A stretch of 64,000 nt of DNA from the NCBI RefSeq assembly GCF_014203735.1, contig NZ_JACHJQ010000002.1, positions 310,001 to 374,000 on the forward strand. Direction: 5' to 3'. The stretch comes from Actinophytocola algeriensis (GTDB taxonomy: Bacteria; Actinomycetota; Actinomycetes; Mycobacteriales; Pseudonocardiaceae). How positions within the stretch are numbered: position 1 is the stretch's first letter; the number at the start of each line of letters is the position of its first letter. Under the pieces are notes generated by a model. The model saw only the letters and a list, made by a program, of their open reading frames with translations, searched no databases and was not told the DNA's origin. Positions 42,866 through 51,011 of this stretch are shown one piece after another. Made by a program: the position numbers and the translations under genes.

Positions 42866-43651
42866 TCAGTTCATCAGTGCGGTGGCGGTGTAGCCGAGCG
42901 CGGTGCTGACGGTGTCGGCGGTCTCGATCACCACCTGGGCCAGCTCGTCCCGGCGGTTGGCCAGGTCGAGCGCGGACAGCGACCCGGAAACGGAGATCGC
43001 GGCGACCACGGCCCCGTCCCGGTCCCGGACAGGCGCGGCGACGCAGGCACGTCCGAGCGCCAGCTCCTCGACCTCCATGGCGTAGCCGCGGGCGCGAACG
43101 TCCTCGAGCTCCGCTTCCAGGACGGAAAGGCTGGTGACGGTCCTGGCGGTGAACGCGGTCAGCTCACCGAGCAGGTCGCGCCGCTCGTCGACCGTGCAGC
43201 CCAGCAGCAGACACTTGCCAAGCCCGGTCGCGTGCAGCGGATTGGTCTGGCCGAGGAGCGTGAACGACCGCGGTGCCAGCTCCCCCTCGGCGTTGACGAG
43301 GTAGACCAGCCGGTCCCCGTGCCGACGGGCCACGTTCACCCCGAGCCCGAGCCGGGCGGCGAGGTTCTGGACGACCTGCCGGGCCTCACGGTGGACTGGT
43401 TGCTGGTTCGCCGCCGCACCCCCGACCCGCAAGGCGAGCGGCCCGAGGCGGTAGAGCGAGCTGACGGGGTCCCGCTCCACGAAGGCGAGCGACTCGAGCG
43501 TGGCGAGCAACCGGGTCGCGGTGGACAGACCAAGCCCGGCAGCCGAGGCAAGGTCCGAGGCCCGCACCCGCGTATGCCCGGCATCGGCAAGAGCCCGCAA
43601 CAACGACGCGGCCCGCTCCACGGACTGGTTGTTCCCAGTATCGGCAGCCAT
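42866..43651 (-). CDS. Second IclR-family regulator
   Basis: A 261-residue paralogue of the IclR protein at 34539. Both share NQSVERAA at the start, LLATLE-YVERDPVS in the wing, NPLHATG-GKCLLL and the EELALGRAC-AAP effector core. ATG 43651 was chosen because the paralogue begins at the matching residue; an ATG three codons upstream is open. It precedes the BNR and GH16 genes and probably controls them. A small TGCAA-N6-TTGCA dyad (43663-43678) just upstream may be its own site. The pair of regulators brackets the whole carbohydrate locus. Confidence 0.92.
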   Translation of the reverse strand: MAADTGNNQSVERAASLLRALADAGHTRVRASDLASAAGLGLSTATRLLATLESLAFVERDPVSSLYRLGPLALRVGGAAANQQPVHREARQVVQNLAARLGLGVNVARRHGDRLVYLVNAEGELAPRSFTLLGQTNPLHATGLGKCLLLGCTVDERRDLLGELTAFTARTVTSLSVLEAELEDVRARGYAMEVEELALGRACVAAPVRDRDGAVVAAISVSGSLSALDLANRRDELAQVVIETADTVSTALGYTATALMN

Positions 43652-43898
43652 GAGCACCATTCTGCAAGTCAGGTTGCAATATGAACCGAAGATAGAGTCA
43701 GTTCTGGAGCCGAACTACCGCCAAACGGGCCAAGGCCGGGTTGGGTTGGGTTGTCCTCGCCGGACGTTCTGCATGGTGTGGTTTGTCCTCGCCGGACGGG
43801 CTTTGCCTCCGGGGGCTCCTCGCCGGAGCAGGTCTCCGGGATGGCCTTGCGGGTTGGCATCTTCGGTGGCTTGGCATGATCGGGCGGCCTTGTGCTGG
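43652..43898. repeat. Short direct repeats in the IclR-PBP gap
   Basis: TTGTCCTCGCCGGACG occurs at 43751-43766 and 43783-43798, a 32-base period. A weaker third copy CTCCTCGCCGGAG lies at 43816-43828. A GGGTTGGGTTGGGTTG stretch precedes them. The region holds no gene and shows unusual G/T strand bias for the window. Its role is unknown. Confidence 0.6.
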
Positions 43899-45949
43899 TC
43901 AGGGCACCGGCTGTTCGGCAGGACCACCGAGAACCGAGGACATGGCAGCGAAGTACGGAGGCGCGGCAACGGTGCCACCGAAGGCACCATGGCCACAGTC
44001 GCCCAGGTGGACCGGCGGCCCTGGGCACAACTCCCCCGGCTCGGCACCGTCCGCGAACACCAGCGACGACACCGCGTAACCGTCCACGCCACCGACGAAC
44101 GCGACCGACTCGCTGGTCTGCGTCGTCCCGGTCTTTCCGATTCCCGGCCGGGACCACCCCGCGGCACGCGCGGGCGCCGCGGAGGTGCCGTCGATCGTGT
44201 CCTTGGCCAGTCCGGTCATCAACGTGTCGGCGAGACCGCTTGGCACGACCTGCGAACACGCCTGCGAAGACACCGGCACCGCGTGCCCGAACCGGTCCGT
44301 CACCGAGAACACCGGATCCGGCGGGCACCACGTCCCCCCGCTCAGCAGCGTCGCCGACACGTTCGCCAGTTCGAGCGGGCTCACCGGGCTGTTGCCCAAC
44401 GTGAACGACGGCTTGTCCCGGAAGTACTCCGACTGCGGCTGGTTCCGTTGCGGATCGTCCGACGACGGGGAAGGAGCGCCGCCCGCGTCATCGGACGCGA
44501 GCGTCGACCGCAACCCCAGCCGTTTCGCCATGTCCAGCACGGCAGGCAGCCCGACCTTCGTCTCCAGCCCCACGAAAGCGGTGTTCGGCGAGGTGGCGAG
44601 CCGTCGGCGAGCGTGATCGGATCCGGGTAGTGCCCATCGTTGTGCACGGTGTGGCAACGCCCACCGGACAACGCGAAACAGGACGAAGCCGGGTTCGGCA
44701 GCAACGTGTCCAGCCGGGCGTCCCCGGACGACAGGGCGGCGGCAGCGGTGAAGATCTTGAACACCGAACCGGCACCGAACGGATCACTGACGTCGGCCAC
44801 GATGTTCCCCGACGTCTCACCGGCACGAGCGTCGGTGCCGAGGTTCCGGTTGGCGACCATCGCGAGCACCTCATGCCGGTCCGACCCCGGCGTGATCACG
44901 GCGAAGGTGTTCGCGACCCCGTCCTGCGCGGTGGGCACGTTCGCCACCACCGCGTCCTTGGCGGCAGCACTGACCACAGGATCAAGAGTGGTGCGAATCG
45001 TGTAGCCGCCGGTGGCGATCCGGTCCGCCGACAACCCGGAAGCCGCCAGGTAACTCAGCGCGTACTGACACAGGAACCCGGCATCGGGTGCGGCACCGGC
45101 ACACGTGCTCGAAGGCACGTCCGGCCCGTCGGGCAACACCCCGAGCGGGGTCTTCTTGGCCGCCGCCCCGGTGGACTCGTCGATCGAGCCGGTGGCGACC
45201 ATCGCGTCGAGCACCTGGTCGCGCCGCTTCAGAGCGGCATCCGGATGACCATAGGGATCGAACAACGTGGGATTGTTGACCATCCCGGCAAGCAGCGCGG
45301 CCTGCTGCAGGTTCAGGTTCGGGACGGGCACCCCGAAGTAGGCCTGGGCGGCGGCCGCGGCCCCGTACACCCGGCCGGTGAACTCGACGACGTTGAGGTA
45401 GGAGGCGAGAATGTCGGGCTTGGCGGTCGTACGGTCCAGCTCGACGGCCGAGCGCGCCTCCCGGAGCTTCCTGGTGATCGTGTCGGCACGGTCCGCCTGC
45501 TGCGCGGCGGGATCGTTCCGGTCGACGACGTCGATCAGGTAGTTTTTGACCAGCTGCTGGGTGATGGTCGACCCACCCTCGGTGGGCCCGCCGCCGACGT
45601 CGTTGAGCAGCGCGCGGACCACGGCGGCCGGGTCGATGCCGTGCTCGGTGTAGAAGTGGCGGTCCTCGACGGACACGATGGCGGCCTTCAACGTGTCCGG
45701 CACCTGCTCGGCCGGCAGCGGCAGCCGGTACTGGTCGAAGATCGTCGCGATCAGGGTGCCGTTCCGGTCGGTCACGGTCGTGACCAGGGGGGTCTGCCCG
45801 GCGAGCGACGCGGGTGAGATCTGCGCGGCCGACGCGGCCACCTTCCCCGCCACGAACCCGCCGCCGAGCACCACCGGCGACAGCAACGCGGCGAGGAGCA
45901 CTCCGGCCAGCACGATCCCCCCGGCCAGCCGCAGCACTCCCCGCCGCAT
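43899..45949 (-). pseudogene. Class A penicillin-binding protein, frameshifted
   Basis: A bifunctional peptidoglycan glycosyltransferase/transpeptidase. With one base restored it has 683 residues: a membrane anchor (about 5-35) and GT51 domain (VEDRHFYTEHGID, GGSTITQQLVKNY, SYLNVVEFTGRVYGAAAAA). The transpeptidase has SVFK (active Ser), SPN in the second motif and KTGTT in the third. The frame breaks near 44600, where a G (plus strand) is missing between ITLADG and LATSPNTAFVG. As sequenced, the SPN and KTGT motifs are lost. GGAGGGG precedes ATG 45949. The duplicated good conservation on both sides argues for a very recent mutation or a sequencing error. Confidence 0.88.
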
Positions 45950-46042
45950 CCGCCCCTCCCCCGTTCCCCGAACTCCCGACAAGGAGATGGTGGTCCGCGA
46001 ACCTGAGGGAATCGTGTGACAGGGCTGAAAGAACCCGGTGTA

Positions 46043-46885
46043 TCAGGCGCGGCGGCCGACGGCGCCGTAACCCAGCAACCGGGCAGGCGACTCCTCGTGC
46101 CGCGGCCAGGCGAGGCTGCCGTCCGCCGCGCGGTCCGGACGCCACTGGTGCAACAGCACGAGACCGGGGTCGACCAGGTCCGTGCCCGCGAACCAGGACG
46201 CGATGGTCTCCTTGTCGCGCGGGTAGATCCGCTCGTCGGCCATCTCGTACAGCTTCAGCAGGCCGGCGAGCCGCTCGCGGGTCTCCGGGTCGGCCTCGTC
46301 CTGGCTCATCGTCGAGATCGCGATGTAGCTGCCCGCCGGGCACGCGTCCCGGTAGGCGGCGACCAGCCCCTCCGGGCCGTACTCGTCGCCGATGAACAGC
46401 AGCAGCCCGGCGCACAGCAGGCCGACCGGCTGGGTGAAGTCGATCAGCCGCCGCGTCTCCTCGTGCTCGAGCACCGTCCTCGGGTTGCGGACGTCGGCCC
46501 ACACCACGGTCGCGTTCTCGTTGTCCTTCAGCAGTTCGAAGCTGTGGTGCACGGCGACGGCCTCGTAGTCGACGTACACGACCCGCGTCGCCGGGTCCTG
46601 CCGCTGCGCCTGCTCGTGCACGTTGCCCGCGGTCGGGATGCCGGACCCGAGGTCGAGGAACTGGCGGATCCCCTGCGCCATCAGGTGGTCCACCACCCGC
46701 CGCAGCCACGCGCGGTTGATCCGCGCGATGTCCTTGACGAACGGCGCCACCTGCTCGACCTGCGCGGCGAGCTCACGGTCGGACTCGAAGTTGTGCGACC
46801 CGCCGAGGTAGTAGTCGTACATCCGAGCGGCGTTGGGCTTCTCGAGGTCGACGTCCCGGACGTTCGTGGGCGGCTTGGGGCTCAT
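46043..46885 (-). CDS. DUF574-family SAM-dependent methyltransferase
   Basis: A 280-residue methyltransferase of the actinobacterial PF04672 family. The invariant N-terminal block NAARMYDYYLGGSHNFESDR and the SAM site FLDLGSGIPTAGNVHE (about 77-92) are present. VVYVDYEAVAVHH and the C-terminal WFAGTDLVDPGLVLLHQW follow. The family is abundant in Streptomyces and Pseudonocardiaceae, often in many copies near regulators. Its substrates are unknown. It is a single gene between the PBP and the MFS transporter. Confidence 0.93.
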   Translation of the reverse strand: MSPKPPTNVRDVDLEKPNAARMYDYYLGGSHNFESDRELAAQVEQVAPFVKDIARINRAWLRRVVDHLMAQGIRQFLDLGSGIPTAGNVHEQAQRQDPATRVVYVDYEAVAVHHSFELLKDNENATVVWADVRNPRTVLEHEETRRLIDFTQPVGLLCAGLLLFIGDEYGPEGLVAAYRDACPAGSYIAISTMSQDEADPETRERLAGLLKLYEMADERIYPRDKETIASWFAGTDLVDPGLVLLHQWRPDRAADGSLAWPRHEESPARLLGYGAVGRRA

Positions 46886-46958
46886 GGAACCTGCTCCGTT
46901 CCGTGTGCGGTGGTGGGAGGACCCAGCAGGCAGCTTACGACCGCCGGGTCCTCCAAGA

Positions 46959-48329
46959 TCACACCGGCGCCGGGACCGCGGCGGGCCGCCTGCGCAACCC
47001 GGTCGCCGTCACCACCAACGCGAGCGCCGCCGCGGCCACCGGCACGACGAACGCGTCGTGGAGACCGGGCAGGCCGTGCGCGGCGACCGACAGCGACGTC
47101 GCCACCGCGAGGCCGATCGCGGCGCCGAACTGGAACGAGGTGTTCCACAGCCCGCTCGCGAGCCCCTGTTCCGCGTCGGCGACACCGTCCGTCGCGATGA
47201 TCGTCAGCGGGCCGTAGACCAGCGTGAAAGCCAGCCCCAGCAACACCATCGTCGGGAACATCGCCGACCAGTAGGACGCGTCGGCCGGGATCGACAGGAA
47301 CAACGCGTAGCCGACCACCGCGGCGGCCACACCCGCCACGATCACCGGCGGGTTGCCCCACCGCTCGACGAGCTTCGGCGTCACCGTGGGCGCGAGTACC
47401 GCGTCGATCGCCACCACCAGCAGCGCCAGCCCGGTCTCGATGGCCGACCAGCCACGCACCTCCTGCAGGTACAGCACGGTGATGAACTGGAAGCTGACGA
47501 ACGCGCCTGCGAACAGCACGGTGGCGACGTTGGCCCGGACCAGCGCCGTGTGGCGCAGGATGCCCAGCCGCACCAGTGGAGCGGACGACCGCCGCTCGAC
47601 CAGCACGAACGTGACCAGCAGCAGCACGCTCAGCGCCCCGGTCACCGCACTGGCGCGCACGGGCACCTCCGGCACGCGCACCACCGTGTACACGAGCACC
47701 ACCATGCCGGTGGTCAGGCTGAGCGCACCGGCGACGTCGAACCGGCGCGGCCCGGCCACCGGCACGTCGGCAGGCACCAGCCGGATCGCCATGACCAGGA
47801 TGAGCGCCGCCAGCAACACGGGTGCGAAGAACACCCACCGCCACCCGAGCGCGGTGAGCAGGCCGCCGACGACGAGGCCGAGCGAGAACCCGCCCGCCGC
47901 GGTGCCCGCATACCAGAGCAGCGCCTGGTTGCGCTGCGGTCCCTCCGGGAAGGTCGTGGTGATCAACGACAGGCCAGCCGGCGTCATGAACGCGGCGGCG
48001 AAACCGGTGACGAACCGGGCGAGGATCAGCACCCAGCCGTCGGTGGCGAACCCGCCCAGCCCCGAGAAGGCGAGGAACACCGCGAGCCAGAACACGAACA
48101 TCCGGCGGCGGCCGAGCAGGTCGGCGGCACGCCCGCCCAGCAGCATGAACCCGCCGTAGCCCAGCACGTAGGCGGACACCACCCACTGCAGCGCGGCGGT
48201 CGACATGCCCAGGTCGGCCCGGATCGCGGGCAGGGCCATGCCCAGCATGGAGACGTCGACGCCCTCCAGGAAGATCGAGCCGCACAGCACGAACAAGACG
48301 GCCCGTGCGCGGCCGCTCATCTTCTCCAT
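46959..48329 (-). CDS. MFS drug:H+ antiporter (DHA2-like)
   Basis: A 456-residue exporter with about 14 predicted helices. It has the motif-A region GGRAADLLGRRRMFV in loop 2-3, the antiporter motif region around TPAGLSLITTTFPEG, and VVGGLLTALGWRWVFF after helix 5. Members expel cationic or amphipathic drugs. It is divergent from an HxlR regulator with a 76-base shared region, the usual regulator/efflux-pump arrangement. The start at 48329 gives MEKMSGRARAVLFVLCGS. Confidence 0.92.
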   Translation of the reverse strand: MEKMSGRARAVLFVLCGSIFLEGVDVSMLGMALPAIRADLGMSTAALQWVVSAYVLGYGGFMLLGGRAADLLGRRRMFVFWLAVFLAFSGLGGFATDGWVLILARFVTGFAAAFMTPAGLSLITTTFPEGPQRNQALLWYAGTAAGGFSLGLVVGGLLTALGWRWVFFAPVLLAALILVMAIRLVPADVPVAGPRRFDVAGALSLTTGMVVLVYTVVRVPEVPVRASAVTGALSVLLLVTFVLVERRSSAPLVRLGILRHTALVRANVATVLFAGAFVSFQFITVLYLQEVRGWSAIETGLALLVVAIDAVLAPTVTPKLVERWGNPPVIVAGVAAAVVGYALFLSIPADASYWSAMFPTMVLLGLAFTLVYGPLTIIATDGVADAEQGLASGLWNTSFQFGAAIGLAVATSLSVAAHGLPGLHDAFVVPVAAAALALVVTATGLRRRPAAVPAPV

Positions 48330-48405
48330 TCACCACTCCTTGGTTACCAAACAGAACTCGGTTCTCTCTTGTTATGAACCTCATCCTGGGTCACTATTGG
48401 GAACT

Positions 48406-48846
48406 GTGGAAGAAGGCACTTCGCAAGAACCTGGTTACTGCGAGGGAACGGAGGACTTCGACGTCTGGCAGTGGCACTCCCGCGCGGACTGCGAGGTGCG
48501 GCAGATCCTCGACCGCATCGCGGACAAGTGGTCGCTGCTCGTGATCGCGCTGCTGGAGCGTCGGTCGCTGCGGTTCTCCGAGCTGCGCAAGGAGGTCGAG
48601 GGCATCAGCCAGCGCATGCTGACGGTGACCCTGCGCCAGCTGGAGCGCGACGGCCTGGTCAAGCGCAAGGCCTACCCGGTGGTGCCGCCCCGCGTGGACT
48701 ACGAGCTGACCGACATGGGCTGCACGCTCCACGAGACGATCAAGGCGCTGGTCACGTGGACCGAGGAGCACCAGACGGCCATCGCCGCCGCCCGCGCCGC
48801 CTACGACGAACGCACCGCGAAGGAACGCGAACTGCTGGGGCAGTGA
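48406..48846 (+). CDS. HxlR-family transcriptional regulator
   Basis: A 146-residue winged-helix repressor. The core is CEVRQILDRIADKWSLLVI, LRFSELRKEVEGISQRMLT and LRQLERDGLVKRKAYP, exactly the HxlR pattern. A cysteine precedes the first helix (ADCEV), the position often used for redox sensing. GTG 48406 was chosen because the homologous domain begins shortly after it. A CACTAT hexamer ends about nine bases before it. The AT-richer region 48330-48405 with GTTATGAACC and GGTTACCAAAC arms probably holds its operator and controls the divergent MFS gene. Confidence 0.92.
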   Translation: MEEGTSQEPGYCEGTEDFDVWQWHSRADCEVRQILDRIADKWSLLVIALLERRSLRFSELRKEVEGISQRMLTVTLRQLERDGLVKRKAYPVVPPRVDYELTDMGCTLHETIKALVTWTEEHQTAIAAARAAYDERTAKERELLGQ

Positions 48847-48901
48847 CGTCAGCCGGTGGTCCGGGTCGCGCAGACCCAGCCAAAGGAACCGGCGGCGCCG
48901 A

Positions 48902-49924
48902 TCAGTACCCCTCGTCCCGCAGTTCCTTCCGGTAGCCCGCGTCGATCGCGCGGCGTGCCAGTCCCGGTGCTCCCGCGAGCCCCCTGGCCACCAGCCGGGT
49001 CACGGACGCGGTCGCCTCGTTGCCCGCGAGGTGCCGCGCCCCGACCGCCATCAGGTCCGGTGCCCGCGCGGGATCGACGTGTGCGGACCGGTCCCACATC
49101 CGCGACGTCGCCACCGCCTCGTTCGCTCGCACCTCGGCCCGGTCGACGTGGATGACCAGTGCCGCGTGCGGTGGCTTTCCCTTGAGGGCCATGGTCGACA
49201 GGAGCGCGGGGTCGTCGCTGACGTACGCCGTGCCGCCCACGTGGAGGACGTCGGCGCGGCCGGGGACCAGTGCCGCGAGCGAGACCTCGTCGCACGTCAT
49301 GAGGTTGCGAAACGTGTCGGCGCGCTTGTTGCCCCTGCGGTCCGGGATCGCCAGGGTGTGCTCGTCGAGGACGCGCACGAACCCGGCCTGGTCGCCCCGG
49401 GGACTCGTGGTGCCACGGCCGTCGCCGTCCCACGACGACACCAGGACGAACGGCGACGCGGCCAGGAACCCGGTGAGCGTCCCACCGGACTCACCGCGCG
49501 AGCCGTGCGCCGCGCGCCACAGGCCGGACCGCAGGACGCACCGCCCGCAGTGCACCCACGTCTCGTGGAGGTCGAGCGTGACGCGGGCACCGGAAACGTC
49601 GGCCGAGCCGCTGACGCGCAACGACTCGCCGATCCCCGGCAGGAAGAACACCAGCGACGCACCACCGGACGGCAGTGGCGAGAGGTTCGGCAGGTCGAAC
49701 GACAGCCGGGTCGGTGTCGCCACGGTGGCGAAACCCGGCGCCCCGCCGACGACCGTGGTGTGCGGCACGCCGTCCCGGTCGCGGAACCCGAACCCGGCGA
49801 CGGACGCGTGCGCCAGCACGGCACGGCAGCCGTCGTCGAACGCGCCGGTCGCCTTCCGCAGGACCATCGCGGGCGGGGTGCCGATCATCGCCTCGACGGC
49901 CGCCACCGTCGTCACCTTGCGCAT
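48902..49924 (-). CDS. Pyridoxamine 5'-phosphate oxidase-family protein
   Basis: A 340-residue protein with FMN-binding split-barrel features, apparently two barrel-like halves. The C-terminal half reads DQAGFVRVLDEHTLAIPDRRGNKRADTFRNL, then VLHVGGTAYVSDDP and LVIHVDRAEV, the part that contacts FMN in PNPOx-like proteins. The N-terminal half includes ETWVHCGRCVLRSGLW. It likely oxidises or reduces a small cofactor or xenobiotic; no substrate can be named. It is divergent from an AraC regulator with only 11 bases between start codons, and a -10 element lies six bases before its ATG. Confidence 0.82.
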   Translation of the reverse strand: MRKVTTVAAVEAMIGTPPAMVLRKATGAFDDGCRAVLAHASVAGFGFRDRDGVPHTTVVGGAPGFATVATPTRLSFDLPNLSPLPSGGASLVFFLPGIGESLRVSGSADVSGARVTLDLHETWVHCGRCVLRSGLWRAAHGSRGESGGTLTGFLAASPFVLVSSWDGDGRGTTSPRGDQAGFVRVLDEHTLAIPDRRGNKRADTFRNLMTCDEVSLAALVPGRADVLHVGGTAYVSDDPALLSTMALKGKPPHAALVIHVDRAEVRANEAVATSRMWDRSAHVDPARAPDLMAVGARHLAGNEATASVTRLVARGLAGAPGLARRAIDAGYRKELRDEGY

Positions 49925-49938
49925 AGGGTCAACGTATG
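49922..49938. promoter_or_regulatory. Interlocked divergent leaderless promoters
   Basis: In GCATAGGGTCAACGTATGC, TAGGGT (49924-49929) is the plus-strand -10 for the AraC ATG at 49936. TACGTT (49936-49931 on the minus strand) is the -10 for the PNPOx ATG at 49924. Each hexamer is six bases from its own start codon and overlaps the other gene's start. Confidence 0.6.
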
Positions 49939-50688
49939 CCGACCAGAACGCGGCAGGTGGCCAACGATGACCGCGAACCGGCCAACCCGCTGATCTCGAT
50001 CGAGACGGACCTCGAACCCGGCCTCGCCACCGGGCAGCACACGCACCCCGACCACCTGATCGCCTGGTCGGCCACGGCAACGGTGTCCGTGCGCACCGGC
50101 ACCCGCGACTGGCTCGTGCCGCCGACCCACGCGCTCTGGATCCCCGCCCGCCTCCCCCACACGACCGAGGTGCGCCGCCCCGGCCGCGGCTACGCCGTCA
50201 TCGTCGCCAGGGACGAGCCCTCCCGCACGTGGCCGGAACCGACCGGCCTCCTGGTCACACCGCTGATCCGGGAACTGGTCATACACCTCGACCGGCACCC
50301 GGACCCGCTCGCCGTCCCGCTGCTCCTCAGCCTGCTCGATCCCGTGCCCAGCACGACGTTCCACGTGCCACTGCCGACCGACGACCGGATCAGGGCCATC
50401 GCCGACGCGCTCCTCGCCGACCCGGCCGACCAGCGGGACCTCACGGCGTGGGCACATGCCACCAACACCGGCGTCCGGACCGTCACCCGCCTGTTCGCGG
50501 CCGAGACCGGCATGACGTTCGCGCGGTGGCGGACCCTCGTCCGGATCCGGGCGGCGCTGACCCACCTCGCGGGCGGTGCCTCGGTCGGCGCCACGGCCCG
50601 CGCGGTTGGCTACCGCAAACCCGGCGCCTTCGCCGAGACCTTCCACCGCGTCACCGGTCACCACCCCGGCGTGTACCGGACGGGATGA
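49936..50688 (+). CDS. AraC-family regulator with cupin sensor domain
   Basis: A 250-residue regulator. The N-terminal cupin (about residues 15-95) carries [34 protein letters not shown] and RGYAVIVA. Two HTH motifs form the C-terminus (about 165-250: [20 protein letters not shown] and [21 protein letters not shown], ending HPGVYR). HTHPDHL resembles the metal- or ligand-facing edge of cupins. It almost certainly regulates the divergent oxidase gene, whose promoter overlaps its own. Confidence 0.93.
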   Translation: MPTRTRQVANDDREPANPLISIETDLEPGLATGQHTHPDHLIAWSATATVSVRTGTRDWLVPPTHALWIPARLPHTTEVRRPGRGYAVIVARDEPSRTWPEPTGLLVTPLIRELVIHLDRHPDPLAVPLLLSLLDPVPSTTFHVPLPTDDRIRAIADALLADPADQRDLTAWAHATNTGVRTVTRLFAAETGMTFARWRTLVRIRAALTHLAGGASVGATARAVGYRKPGAFAETFHRVTGHHPGVYRTG

Positions 50689-51011
50689 CAGAACGCCGCG
50701 AGCGGTTCGGTCACGGTCGACACGTCCCCGCCGCACGATCACCGGCGAGAGCGCGGGCCGGGTGCCCGCGGCGCCGAAGACCGCGGCGCAACAGTCCGGT
50801 GTGGACACCCGAAAGGCGAGTGGCCGGGGCGGTGGTCAGCACGGCCGCGGCCGCCACGTTCGTCTCGTTCGACACCAGTTCGAGTCCGGCAACCGCTACC
50901 CGCAGCCGCGCAACACCGGCACCACGTTCCCGGCGCGCAGACCTGGCAGTTGATCGCCAACCAGTGAAGAATCCCGGTTGCGTACCAGCAGCAGCTCTTC
51001 GGGGAGGGCAC
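50689..51011. other. Intergenic stretch with gene debris
   Basis: Some 320 bases without a gene. Near the right end two frames read coding-like peptides: [19 protein letters not shown] in one, [10 protein letters not shown] with a stop in another. They could be the tail of a frameshifted exported protein. The last bases carry GGGGAGGG, the ribosome-binding site of the amidohydrolase. Nothing else is evident. Confidence 0.3.

Noticed and set aside
50229-51011. Extension of the amidohydrolase frame back through the AraC gene
   Set aside because: The twin-arginine signal and ribosome-binding site place the start at 51012; the upstream part is an out-of-frame reading of AraC.
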